Shown here: piece by piece, positions 7,708 through 15,134 of the stretch
Numbering within the stretch: position 1 is the first letter of the stretch
Layout: every line of letters begins with the position of its first letter
From: Oscillospiraceae bacterium
GTDB lineage: Bacteria; Bacillota; Clostridia; Oscillospirales; CAG-272
Direction: 5' to 3'
NCBI GenBank assembly: GCA_015063645.1
Contig: SVTS01000029.1
Location: forward strand, 1 to 32,061
Length of the DNA stretch: 32,061 nucleotides
Position numbers and translations under genes: made by a program
Notes under the pieces: generated by a model
Told to the model about the DNA's origin: nothing
What the model saw: only the letters and a program-made list of their open reading frames with translations
Databases searched by the model: none

Positions 7708-8778
7708 ATGAACATTCGTCTTACCAAACTGCGCGGGGTAATGGCAGAATCCTCGCTGGATGCCGTATGGATCACCACGGCGGAGAATCATCTGTATTTC
7801 TGCGGCTTTGACAATCCCGACGGACAGCTGCTGATCACGAAGGAGAACGCCTACGTTTTCGCAGATTTCCGCTATATCGAGGCGGCAAAGCGGGAAGCGT
7901 TCCCTGAATGCACGGTGATCATGCCGAAGGGCAGCCGCAAAGACTATCTGCTGCCTCTGCTTGAGGAAAACGGCGTACACACCGTCGGCTATGAGGATCT
8001 GTACCTCAGCTGCCACAGCTATGACCGCCTGAAGGCGGATCTGGCAGGCTATGAGACCGCGCCTCTGGGCAGCAGCCTCGACATGCTCCGCTGTGTGAAG
8101 AGCGAGGAGGAGATCCAGTGCATCATCCGCGCCCAGCGGATCGCCGAAGATGCGCTTGCAGCCCTTCTGAAGAACATTACCTATGACATGACCGAGATCG
8201 AAGTAGCGGCTGAGCTGGAATATCACATGAAGAAAAACGGTTCTCAGAAGCCCAGCTTCGACACCATCGCCGTATCCGGCTCCGCATCCTCCAGTCCTCA
8301 CGGCGTACCGCGCAATGTGAAGCTGGAAAAGGGCTTCCTCACGATGGATTTTGGTGCCGTGGTGGACGGCTATCACTCCGACATGACCCGCACGATCGTT
8401 ATCGGCAAAGCGGATGCGGATATGAAAAAGCTGTATGATACGGTACTCACAGCCCAGTGTGCCGCGCTGGATGCCATCCGTGCCGGTGCGAAAAATGCCG
8501 ACATGGACAAAATCGCCCGGGACATCATCTACGGCGCAGGCTATGAAGGATGCTTCGGTCACAGCCTCGGTCACGGCGTCGGTCTGAAAATCCATGAGGC
8601 GCCCTCTGTTTCCGGCGGTGCCGGCGACCGCGTTCTCTCTCCCATGGAGGTCATCACCGTGGAGCCGGGCATCTATATCGAAGGAAAATACGGCTGCCGC
8701 ATCGAGGATATGATGGTCGTCACGGAGAGCGGCGGGCGGAATCTGACAAATGCCCCCAAGGAAATGATCGAGATTTAA
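7708..8778 (+). CDS. M24 metallopeptidase, Xaa-Pro aminopeptidase type
   Basis: The 356-residue product starts at ATG 7708 after the SD CGGAGGA; an upstream extension of the frame lies within yqeG and is rejected. It has a creatinase-like N-terminal domain (about 1-125) and a pita-bread catalytic domain. All five dinuclear metal ligands are visible: Asp214 and Asp225 (DFGAVVDGYHSDMTRT), His289 (GHSLGHGVG), Glu319 (TVEPGIY) and Glu333 (RIEDMM). Such cytoplasmic enzymes remove an N-terminal residue preceding proline. Adjacent efp is a common Firmicute pairing and fits, since EF-P relieves stalling at proline runs. Confidence 0.93.
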   Translation: MNIRLTKLRGVMAESSLDAVWITTAENHLYFCGFDNPDGQLLITKENAYVFADFRYIEAAKREAFPECTVIMPKGSRKDYLLPLLEENGVHTVGYEDLYLSCHSYDRLKADLAGYETAPLGSSLDMLRCVKSEEEIQCIIRAQRIAEDALAALLKNITYDMTEIEVAAELEYHMKKNGSQKPSFDTIAVSGSASSSPHGVPRNVKLEKGFLTMDFGAVVDGYHSDMTRTIVIGKADADMKKLYDTVLTAQCAALDAIRAGAKNADMDKIARDIIYGAGYEGCFGHSLGHGVGLKIHEAPSVSGGAGDRVLSPMEVITVEPGIYIEGKYGCRIEDMMVVTESGGRNLTNAPKEMIEI

Positions 8779-8829
8779 GCAAATTTGGCTGAAATTTCAC
8801 ATAAAAATAAAAAAATTATCCGTTTCCAC

Positions 8830-8858
8830 TTGAAAAATTCCCGGAAATAGGATAGAAT
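8830..8858 (+). promoter_or_regulatory. Sigma-A promoter of efp
   Basis: TTGAAA (8830-8835), 17-nt spacer, TAGAAT (8853-8858). The start point near 8865 gives a leader of about 70 nt. Confidence 0.75.
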
Positions 8859-8937
8859 ATAGTGTAACAATCTGTAATTATTTTTAACACCGAAAGGAGA
8901 TGTTCCTCCGCGCTGATCGGACGGAACAACAGAAACT

Positions 8938-9495
8938 ATGGTAATCGCAGGCGATTTCAAAAACGGTATTACTTTTGACATGGACGGTCAGGTTATGTCC
9001 GTCATCGAATTCCAGCACGTTAAGCCGGGTAAGGGCGCTGCATTCGTACGCACCAAGCTCCGCAATGTTATCACCGGTGCCGTAATCGAGAAGACCTTCA
9101 ACCCCACCGATAAGTTCCAGGATGCCCGCATCGACCGCAAGGAAATGCAGTATCTGTACAACGATGAAGAGCTGTACTACTTCATGGATATGGAATCCTA
9201 TGAGCAGATCCCCCTCGGCAAGGATCTTCTGACTGACGCATTCAAGTTCGTTAAGGAAGAAATGATGTGCCGTGTAAGCTCCTACAAGGACAACGTATTT
9301 GCAGTTGAGCCTCCGATGTTCGTTGAGCTGGAGATCGCTGACTGTGAGCCCGGCGTACGCGGCGATACCGCTACCGGCGCTTCCAAGATCGCTACCCTTG
9401 AGACCGGTGCCACCATCCGTGTTCCCCTGTTCATCAACGCAGGCGAAAAGATCCGCATCGACACCCGTACCGGCGAGTATATCGAAAGAGCATAA
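8938..9495 (+). CDS. efp: Elongation factor P
   Basis: The 185-residue product has standard EF-P length and the three-domain pattern: the KOW-like domain I ([27 protein letters not shown]), domain II, and a C-terminal OB domain ending [13 protein letters not shown]. Lys32 in PGKGAAF is the position that is post-translationally modified in many bacteria. EF-P binds the ribosome and rescues polyproline stalls. ATG 8938 fits the family N terminus. The best SD (AAAGGAG, 8893-8899) is 38 bases upstream, and near the start there is only a weak GGA, so initiation is atypical. The gene has its own promoter and is followed by a strong hairpin. Confidence 0.96.
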   Translation: MVIAGDFKNGITFDMDGQVMSVIEFQHVKPGKGAAFVRTKLRNVITGAVIEKTFNPTDKFQDARIDRKEMQYLYNDEELYYFMDMESYEQIPLGKDLLTDAFKFVKEEMMCRVSSYKDNVFAVEPPMFVELEIADCEPGVRGDTATGASKIATLETGATIRVPLFINAGEKIRIDTRTGEYIERA

Positions 9496-9502
9496 AAGAA
9501 CT

Positions 9503-9625
9503 CCGTCAAAAATCTGCGATTTTTGACGGTGAGGACCCCTCCGCCCGCGCCGGCGCGCACGCCCTGCGGGCATACACTTGCGGGTCCGCAAGGTGTTTTT
9601 TCCGCGGCGCATGTCCGCGAAAAAA
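9503..9625. repeat. Hairpin cluster / terminator downstream of efp
   Basis: A perfect 12-bp stem (9503-9514 with 9518-9529, loop TGC) follows the efp stop. Next come a GC-rich stem (9543-9548 with 9566-9571, enclosing the palindrome GCGCCGGCGC), a 7-bp stem (9577-9583 with 9586-9592), and a T6/A6-flanked stem (9596-9607 with 9615-9625, one bulged C). The last has the shape of a bidirectional terminator. The 184 bases between efp and the next gene hold nothing else except an AGGAGG SD at the 3' end. Confidence 0.65.
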
Positions 9626-9679
9626 GCAGATTCTATTTGAAACCGCAGTGCTTTTACAAGCAATTAAGGAGGCATAGGT

Positions 9680-10171
9680 ATGAACATCACCGAAAAGAGT
9701 GCGTATATCAAAGGTCTGGCTGAAGGTCTCGGTCTGGATACCGCAAAGCCTGAGGGCAAGGTTATCTCCGCGCTTCTTGATCTCGTATCCGAGCTGAGCG
9801 CCAAGGTGGCTGAACTGGAAAAAGAGACGCAGACCCTGAATGACTACATCGAAGAGATCGACGAGGATCTGGGCTTCGTGGAAGACATCGTTTACGATGA
9901 TGAAGACGACGATGACGATGACTATGATGACGACGATGACTATGATGATGACGGTTTCGAATGCGACCTCGACTGCGAGCACTGCTGCCATCCCGAGGAC
10001 TGCGAGGATGAAGAGGACGACGAGGACGGCTTCCGCTGTCTCATGTGCCCCTCCTGCAATGAGAAAATTTATTTCGACGAATCCATTGATCCATCGGATC
10101 TGATTTGTCCTGCCTGCGGAAAAGCTGTCTGCGAAGAAGATGAACCCGAAGGCGCAGATGACGTTAAGTAA
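9680..10171 (+). CDS. CD1247-like acidic zinc-ribbon protein
   Basis: The 163-residue product starts with a helical domain (EKSAYIKGLAEGLGLD, then a coiled-coil-like stretch to about residue 70) resembling the CD1247 N-terminal domain of Clostridia. A very acidic linker (about 72-92, almost all Asp with spaced Tyr) follows. The C-terminal half carries Cys pairs: Cys95, 99, 102, 103 and 108, then a probable zinc ribbon Cys120/123 with Cys143/146 (CLMCPSC...CPACGK). No signal peptide or membrane segment is present, and the function of the family is not known. A perfect AGGAGG lies a few bases upstream of ATG 9680, predicting strong translation. Confidence 0.82.
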   Translation: MNITEKSAYIKGLAEGLGLDTAKPEGKVISALLDLVSELSAKVAELEKETQTLNDYIEEIDEDLGFVEDIVYDDEDDDDDDYDDDDDYDDDGFECDLDCEHCCHPEDCEDEEDDEDGFRCLMCPSCNEKIYFDESIDPSDLICPACGKAVCEEDEPEGADDVK

Positions 10172-10180
10172 ATGAAGCAG

Positions 10181-10219
10181 AGCAGGTGCGGCATTGTATG
10201 TGGCACCTGCTTCTCTTTT
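10181..10219 (+). terminator. Hairpin terminator of the CD1247-like gene
   Basis: AGCAGGTGC (10181-10189) pairs with GCACCTGCT (10203-10211), followed by a T-rich run (TCTCTTTTA). Confidence 0.75.
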
Positions 10220-10253
10220 ATGCTGATTTAATTATACAACGGAGGATTGAACC

Positions 10254-11387
10254 ATGGAAAAAGCAAAACTGCTGAAGATGGATGTTCTCGCCCCTCTGCC
10301 GGACGTATTCATGAAGGCAGACGGCACACGCGTTGCTTCCCCTGAAGAATGGGAAGAGCACCGCAAGGAGCTGTACCGCACCGCGGTGGAACTGCAGTAC
10401 GGCGGCATGCCGCCGGAGCCGGAATTTCTGGAAGCAGAGCTGCTGTACCGCCACGTAAGTGCCCAGCGTGCATCCTCATACCGCATCCACACCGGACGAC
10501 GTGATAAAGAAATCACCTTTACCATGCAGGTCGTATGGCCGGACAGCAATCCCGGCAAACACCCGATTATCGTGGACGGCGACGGCTGCTTCCCCTATGT
10601 ATATTTTGATGAAAATCTGGATGTGATCGGCAAGGCAGGCGCGGCTCTGATCCGTTTCAACCGTACCGAGCTGGCACATGACCTCAAGGAAGACGTACAT
10701 ACCGACGGTCTCTACGGCGTGTATCCGGGCATGACCTTCAGCGCACTGGCTGCATGGGCATGGGGCTACCACCGCTGCGTGGATGCCGCTATAAAACTGG
10801 GCATCGCCGATGAATCCCTGATCGCGTTCACCGGTCATTCCCGCGGCGGCAAGACCGCACTTCTGGCAGGCGCAACCGACACCCGTGCCACCATCGTCAA
10901 TCCCAACGGAAGCGGTGCCGGCGGCGCAGGCTGTTACCGCGTTCATTCCCTGACCCACAGAGAGGATAATACAGAACAGCGCAGTGAGGAACTGACGGAT
11001 CTGCTCCGCAACTTCCCCTTCTGGTTCGGTCCCGACATGAAGAAATACGCGGAGGACGAATCCACTCTGCCCTTCGACGAGCATTTCCTGAAGGCACTGG
11101 TTGCTCCCCGCGTACTTCTGGATACGGAAGCGCTCAGCGACGGCTGGGCAAATCCCGTAGGTGCTTACATGACTCATCTGGCTGTGGGCGAAGTCTATGA
11201 CTTCCTCGGCGTACCGGAGAGAAACCTGATCCACTACCGTGACGGCTTCCATTTCCACAAGCCGGAGGATCTGGAGGTTCTCACCGCTGTGATCTGTCAC
11301 ATGCGCGACGGCGCTCCTCTGCCGGAGGATGTAAACAAAACTCCCTTCGACGGCACCGCTCCCAGTCACGAATGGAAGAAGCCGTAA
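10254..11387 (+). CDS. CE15-like carbohydrate esterase (glucuronoyl/acetyl-xylan esterase type)
   Basis: The 377-residue alpha/beta hydrolase has a nucleophile elbow TGHSRGGKTAL (Ser196), close to the G-x-S-R-x-G-K signature of CE15 glucuronoyl esterases. It also has the oxyanion-side segment NGSGAGGAGCYR, the DEHFLKALVAPR strand leading to the acidic residue in DTEALSDGWANP, and a catalytic His candidate in YRDGFHFH. CE15 enzymes cleave ester links between glucuronic acid of xylan and lignin alcohols. There is no signal peptide, so here it would act inside the cell on imported fragments. The ATG at 10254 has GGAGG eight bases upstream. Monocistronic, bounded by hairpin terminators. An acetyl-xylan esterase relative is an alternative. 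Confidence 0.8.
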   Translation: MEKAKLLKMDVLAPLPDVFMKADGTRVASPEEWEEHRKELYRTAVELQYGGMPPEPEFLEAELLYRHVSAQRASSYRIHTGRRDKEITFTMQVVWPDSNPGKHPIIVDGDGCFPYVYFDENLDVIGKAGAALIRFNRTELAHDLKEDVHTDGLYGVYPGMTFSALAAWAWGYHRCVDAAIKLGIADESLIAFTGHSRGGKTALLAGATDTRATIVNPNGSGAGGAGCYRVHSLTHREDNTEQRSEELTDLLRNFPFWFGPDMKKYAEDESTLPFDEHFLKALVAPRVLLDTEALSDGWANPVGAYMTHLAVGEVYDFLGVPERNLIHYRDGFHFHKPEDLEVLTAVICHMRDGAPLPEDVNKTPFDGTAPSHEWKKP

Positions 11388-11407
11388 GATACACTGACTC
11401 ATAATGC

Positions 11408-11436
11408 AAAACCGCAGGTTGACAGCCTGCGGTTTT
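11408..11436 (+). terminator. Hairpin terminator with a -35 element in its loop
   Basis: AAAACCGCAGG (11408-11418) pairs perfectly with CCTGCGGTTTT (11426-11436). The 7-nt loop is TTGACAG. The 3' arm ends in a short T-run. It should end the esterase transcript. Confidence 0.75.
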
Positions 11437-11447
11437 GACGATATAAT
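11419..11447 (+). promoter_or_regulatory. Perfect sigma-A consensus promoter of the transposase gene
   Basis: TTGACA (11419-11424), 17-nt spacer, TATAAT (11442-11447). The -35 box sits in the loop of the preceding terminator hairpin and the hairpin 3' arm forms most of the spacer. The expected start point, about 11454, leaves only around 10 nt of leader before ATG 11464. Confidence 0.75.
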
Positions 11448-11463
11448 GGGAAAGGTGAAGACT

Positions 11464-11988
11464 ATGGCAAACGAATTACCAAAGAGAAAACCTTTACGAC
11501 TTCCGTATTTTGACTATAACACGCCGGGCGCATATTTTATAACAATATGCACGCATAACAGAAAAAATATGTTCTCCCGTATCGTAGGGGCGATTCATGA
11601 ATCGCCCGTTATTGAATTGACAGAACAAGGAAAAATTGTCGACAAAATAATTAATCATCTTCCTTCACACCTTGGCGTACAAATCGAACGGTATGTTATC
11701 ATGCCTAATCATATACATCTTATTATCATGATTTCATGTACCGAAGTTTTTCGGGCGATTCATGAATCGCCCCTACGAAGTCGGTCTGTAATTTCCAAAA
11801 CAGTTGGATATATAAAAATGAACGCATCGAAAGAAATTCATCTGCAATATGAACATACGAACATATGGCAGCGCGGTTTTCATGATCATGTTATTCGAGA
11901 TCAAAATGATTATGAGATGATTGTAAAGTATATACACGAAAACCCATTGAGATGGCAGTATGATTGCTTCTACACAGAGGGTGAGTGA
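11464..11988 (+). CDS. REP-associated (IS200-like) HUH transposase
   Basis: The 174-residue product starts at ATG 11464; an upstream frame to 11404 overlaps the promoter and is rejected. It has the transposase_17 pattern: PYFDYNTPGAYFITICTHNR, the HUH metal motif in MPNHIHLIIM (His83, His85), and a C-terminal IWQRGFHDHVIRD...YIHENP block. Tyr116 (VGYIKMN) or a tyrosine in the C-terminal block may be the DNA nucleophile; I cannot decide. Such enzymes cut and join single-stranded DNA at REP palindromes. Two REP-like palindromes lie inside the frame and encode AIHESP twice (residues 43-48 and 98-103). The gene is AT-rich compared with its flanks, so it looks acquired. Confidence 0.88.
   Translation: MANELPKRKPLRLPYFDYNTPGAYFITICTHNRKNMFSRIVGAIHESPVIELTEQGKIVDKIINHLPSHLGVQIERYVIMPNHIHLIIMISCTEVFRAIHESPLRSRSVISKTVGYIKMNASKEIHLQYEHTNIWQRGFHDHVIRDQNDYEMIVKYIHENPLRWQYDCFYTEGE
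11583..11607 (+). repeat. REP-like palindrome, copy 1, inside the transposase gene
   Basis: A 20-bp perfect palindrome (11588-11607, GGGCGATTCA and its complement) with the 5' extension CGTAG. It is the exact reverse complement of 11753-11777. Confidence 0.9.
11753..11777 (-). repeat. REP-like palindrome, copy 2, inverted, inside the transposase gene
   Basis: The same 20-bp palindrome (11753-11772) with the 3' extension CTACG. With copy 1 it makes a 25-bp perfect inverted repeat around a 145-bp core encoding the HUH motif. Confidence 0.9.
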
Positions 11989-12017
11989 AAAGTGCGCTTT
12001 TTTTACACGGTGGAGTT

Positions 12018-12047
12018 TTGACGCAAATACAAAACTCGTAATATATG
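12018..12047 (+). promoter_or_regulatory. Possible promoter of the HD-domain gene
   Basis: TTGACG (12018-12023), 18-nt spacer, TATATG (12042-12047). The -35 overlaps an 8-bp stem, GAGTTTTG (12013-12020) with CAAAACTC (12030-12037). The -10 is a poor match. Confidence 0.4.
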
Positions 12048-12075
12048 GAACTAAAAAATTTCATGGAGAATGGAT

Positions 12076-12612
12076 ATGCTGAATGAAAAAGCATTGCTTG
12101 CATTTGTCGAGCCTTATTATGCAGAAAAAGATATCATGCACAATATGTGGCATATTGAATTGGTAAGAAAGATGGTTGATAGGATTCTATCCCTCAGCAA
12201 TTATAAAGTTGATAAAGAGTGTTTGATATTAGCGACTTATTTTCACGGATTCATATACAGCGATGAAGAGAGAATCAAACAATGGTTGGCTGCACAGAAC
12301 TATGATAATGATATAATTTCTAAAACAATCAAAATAGCATGGGAATCACAAAGAAATGAAATCCCCGAGACCATTGAAGGAAAGATTTTGCACGATGCCC
12401 ATGTTTTAGAAGGCGGAAAGACATATTTAATTGTTAAAACATTGATTACGGGTTCAGTACGAGGACAATCTCTGCTTGACACTCTGCATTACATGGAAAG
12501 TAAAGTATTGAATAAAAACTATTGCTGTTTACCTGAAACAATACCGATGTGCGAAGAAATGAATAAATTCACAAATAGTTTCTACGAGGAAATAATGACA
12601 GGAATTCTCTAA
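12076..12612 (+). CDS. HD-domain-like protein with altered HD doublet
   Basis: The 178-residue product starts at ATG 12076, seven bases after GGAG; ATG 12070 is too close to the SD. It follows the order of predicted HD phosphohydrolases: MHNMWHIELV (His26), a hydrophobic helix LILATYFHGF (His57), and a later ILHDAH (Asp107). The usual His-Asp doublet reads His57-Gly58, so one metal ligand is missing and catalysis may be lost or altered. Base composition is clearly AT-rich and codon use differs from the GC-rich host genes, like the adjacent transposase. It may be cargo acquired with that element. No partner gene suggests a substrate. Confidence 0.65.
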   Translation: MLNEKALLAFVEPYYAEKDIMHNMWHIELVRKMVDRILSLSNYKVDKECLILATYFHGFIYSDEERIKQWLAAQNYDNDIISKTIKIAWESQRNEIPETIEGKILHDAHVLEGGKTYLIVKTLITGSVRGQSLLDTLHYMESKVLNKNYCCLPETIPMCEEMNKFTNSFYEEIMTGIL

Positions 12613-12626
12613 TTTACTGCTCGACA

Positions 12627-12665
12627 AAAGGGGATGTCGCATTTTGCAAATACGACATCCCCTTT
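12627..12665. terminator. Bidirectional hairpin terminator
   Basis: AAAGGGGATGTCG (12627-12639) pairs perfectly with 12653-12665, 13-nt loop, between convergent genes. The A-run on one side and T-run on the other suit both directions. Confidence 0.85.
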
Positions 12666-12712
12666 ATCATCCTCATTGAGTATTTTCTTCCAGTTCTGTG
12701 TGTCTGTTTTTA

Positions 12713-14893
12713 TCAGATCACCACAAAATTCTCCCCCGCACCAAGCACGTGCCGTTCGTCGCCGATCACAAGCTCCGCGCACATGCCGTCGGGGATATCC
12801 GCATGCACGTGAATCTTTCCGCCGCGCCTCTCCCAGCTTACGCCGATCTTTCCGCGGACGGTGGTGATCGATCCGGAAGCGCGTCCCAGTTGGGGAACGA
12901 ATGCGGGACGGATCTCCGCGTGCCGCCAGCCGATGCTGTCCGCCGCCTGACGGATGCCGAGGATATACTGATGCAGATAGCGCACCGGTGCTCCGAACAT
13001 GGGATGATTGTCACTGCGGGCATAGTCGCCCCAGTATTCCAGAAGCGTCGTGCAGCCCAGATCCTCCATATGTCCGTAGGAGCCGTTCACTGTGTGACCG
13101 CACAGCAGAGCTGCGGCGATATCTCCGTCGCCGTGCTCGAAGAGCAGGCGCGTCACGATATCCGTGCCGAAGATGCCTGTGTCGTAACAGCCGTTCTCAC
13201 GGTAATGCTCCATCATATTCCGATACGTCCGCTCATCACCCAGTCCGATATCCACGGCAAAGGCGTTGGCGCCCTGATCGTTGCTGCAGAAATCCCCTGT
13301 TGAGGGATCAAAATACGTCTCCGTCAGCCGCGCGGACAGCCGCTCGATTTTCTCCGCCAGCATGGGCAGATCGGACTGCCGTCCGGCAATGGCGGCGATT
13401 TCCGTCACGCGGCGCAGGGATTTTATGTAGAAATACGTATTCACATAGGGCTCCGGCAGACGGATCTTCTCCGGCGTGCACCAGTCGCCCAGGCACCACT
13501 CACCGGGACGGTCACTGATCACCAGACCGTTTTCGCTGTGCGCATCCAGATAATCAAAATAGCGCAGCATCTGCGGATACAGCCGCACGGCAGGCTCGCT
13601 GTCGCCGTAATGCTTCATGAACTGATACGGCACTTCCACGATGGCGCATCCCCAGCCGCCGGGACCGCCTCCGCAGTGCACATAGGGGGCGGTATACTGC
13701 ACATGACCGCTGAGTCGGTCCTGACAGTCGGAGATATCCCCGATCCACTTCCGGAAGAATGCCTGTGTATCCAGCATGGTCATCGCCGCCTCGCAGGTAA
13801 GCTGACCGTCGCCGGTATAGCCGCACCGCTCGATGTGCGGACAGTCGGAGGGAATACCCATATGCATATTCCCCAGCTGTGTGCGCAGATAGGCATTATA
13901 CAGCCAGTTCAGCGTGCTGTTGTCACAGTCAAAGGAGGAGGTGACTGCCGCATCCGTGTGGATCACCTGTACATGGGACAGCTCTGCTGCACCGGTGATC
14001 TCGATATAGCGGAAACCGAACCAGGTGAAATACAGCCGCAGCAGCCGCGGTGTTCCGTCGCTGATGACGTGCAGCTCCTGCCGGTGCATGTGCTTCTCAT
14101 GGAGATTGCCGTTTTCATCCAGCCGCTCGGCAACGCGGACGATGATCTCCTCACCCTCAGCAGCACGGCAGATCAGCACGGGCGTACCGGTGATATTCTC
14201 GCCGCAGTCCCACATGGAGACGCTGTCCTTCTCCCACACCGGTGCGGGATTGATCCGCCGGATCACCCGATCAGGCGGGCAGTCGCTGATGAGATACTCC
14301 GTTTCCAGCGGCGGCAGGATTTCGGCGCGTGTCCAATCGCTGTCATCATAGCCGGCACACATCCAGCTGTCATCATAGCCGCGGAAATCCTGCGTTTCGC
14401 CGGTACGCAGATGTCCCTCGGTCACAAATCCCTCTCTGACACGGGTATCGGGACCGGATACGATCCGCTTCACAGAACCGTCGGCACAGGTAAGCGTCAG
14501 CGCAAAGCACATCCGCTCCTTGCCGAAGGGATGCAGTCTGTTTTCCGCAAACCATCCTCTGCCGGTCATGACGGCGAGAACATTTTCTCCCTCATGCAGC
14601 AGATGGGTCACGTCATATACCGGCACATAGAGCCGGTGCGCTGTGATCTCGCCAAAAGGCGTTCCCCGCACGAGAAAATCCCGGGGGGCATAATCGGAAT
14701 TCAGCGGCAGAAAGCGGTCACCGCTGACCGCCCGTCCGTTGATATATGCCTCAAATACGCCGAGTCCCACAACGGCAAGAGTTGCCGAAAGGGGACGATC
14801 TGCCGCAAAAGCGGCACGGAACAGCATCGAATCCGCATCTTTTTCCGGCAGAGAAACCCATTCTGCCGCGCCGAACATTGCTCTGAAATCCAT
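12713..14893 (-). CDS. GH78 alpha-L-rhamnosidase
   Basis: The 726-residue product shows the GH78 plan: N-terminal beta-sandwich domains with the FEAYINGRAVSGD and GRGWFAENRL motifs of the rhamnosidase N domain, a concanavalin-like domain (SMWDCGENITG), then an (alpha/alpha)6 barrel beginning near residue 320. The catalytic segment DCPHIERCGYTGDGQ carries Asp350, the candidate general acid Glu355 and Asp362. The late segment TTLLEYW holds a further conserved Glu. Without a signal peptide it should act on imported rhamnosides, for example from rhamnogalacturonan or flavonoid glycosides. The start ATG 14893 has AGGAGG six bases upstream. It is divergent from the solute-binding protein gene and has its own consensus promoter. 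Confidence 0.94.
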   Translation of the reverse strand: MDFRAMFGAAEWVSLPEKDADSMLFRAAFAADRPLSATLAVVGLGVFEAYINGRAVSGDRFLPLNSDYAPRDFLVRGTPFGEITAHRLYVPVYDVTHLLHEGENVLAVMTGRGWFAENRLHPFGKERMCFALTLTCADGSVKRIVSGPDTRVREGFVTEGHLRTGETQDFRGYDDSWMCAGYDDSDWTRAEILPPLETEYLISDCPPDRVIRRINPAPVWEKDSVSMWDCGENITGTPVLICRAAEGEEIIVRVAERLDENGNLHEKHMHRQELHVISDGTPRLLRLYFTWFGFRYIEITGAAELSHVQVIHTDAAVTSSFDCDNSTLNWLYNAYLRTQLGNMHMGIPSDCPHIERCGYTGDGQLTCEAAMTMLDTQAFFRKWIGDISDCQDRLSGHVQYTAPYVHCGGGPGGWGCAIVEVPYQFMKHYGDSEPAVRLYPQMLRYFDYLDAHSENGLVISDRPGEWCLGDWCTPEKIRLPEPYVNTYFYIKSLRRVTEIAAIAGRQSDLPMLAEKIERLSARLTETYFDPSTGDFCSNDQGANAFAVDIGLGDERTYRNMMEHYRENGCYDTGIFGTDIVTRLLFEHGDGDIAAALLCGHTVNGSYGHMEDLGCTTLLEYWGDYARSDNHPMFGAPVRYLHQYILGIRQAADSIGWRHAEIRPAFVPQLGRASGSITTVRGKIGVSWERRGGKIHVHADIPDGMCAELVIGDERHVLGAGENFVVI

Positions 14894-14924
14894 ATGGAGC
14901 CTCCTGACAGATCATTCTGCTTAT

Positions 14925-14953
14925 ATTATACGGCACATCAACTTTCCTGTCAA
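14925..14953 (-). promoter_or_regulatory. Perfect sigma-A consensus promoter of the GH78 gene
   Basis: Minus-strand TTGACA (14953-14948), 17-nt spacer, TATAAT (14930-14925). Confidence 0.85.
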
Positions 14954-14963
14954 GAGATGACAG
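14947..14963 (-). promoter_or_regulatory. Candidate operator over the GH78 -35 box
   Basis: The inverted repeat CTGTCA-N5-TGACAG covers the -35 hexamer. This is the position expected for a repressor or for an activator binding next to RNA polymerase. The regulator is not encoded nearby. Confidence 0.45.
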
Positions 14964-15036
14964 AAATTTGCCGTTCCCCGTTTGTTTGCATATTATTTCC
15001 GGCGGGATTGCATTTTGTCTTTTTTATATTCTTGTC

Positions 15037-15065
15037 TTGACATTACTTGTGTTTTTGTGTATAAT
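15037..15065 (+). promoter_or_regulatory. Perfect sigma-A consensus promoter of the solute-binding protein gene
   Basis: TTGACA (15037-15042), 17-nt spacer, TATAAT (15060-15065). Confidence 0.85.
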
Positions 15066-15084
15066 ATGCTTGATGTTGTATAAA

Positions 15085-15105
15085 TTGTACTTCCTGTTTG
15101 TACAA
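15085..15105 (+). promoter_or_regulatory. Candidate operator downstream of the solute-binding protein promoter
   Basis: The inverted repeat TTGTAC-N9-GTACAA lies about 20 bases after the -10, where bound protein would block elongation or initiation. Confidence 0.45.
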
Positions 15106-15134
15106 CTTACTTAATTATTATAAGGAGAAAACTT

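Noticed and set aside
5370..7778. 802-codon open frame on the minus strand opposite aspS and yqeG
   Set aside because: It spans two clearly recognised genes, has no domain and reflects GC-rich codon bias. The same holds for long antisense frames at 2140-3843, 16741-18846 and 21545-23644.
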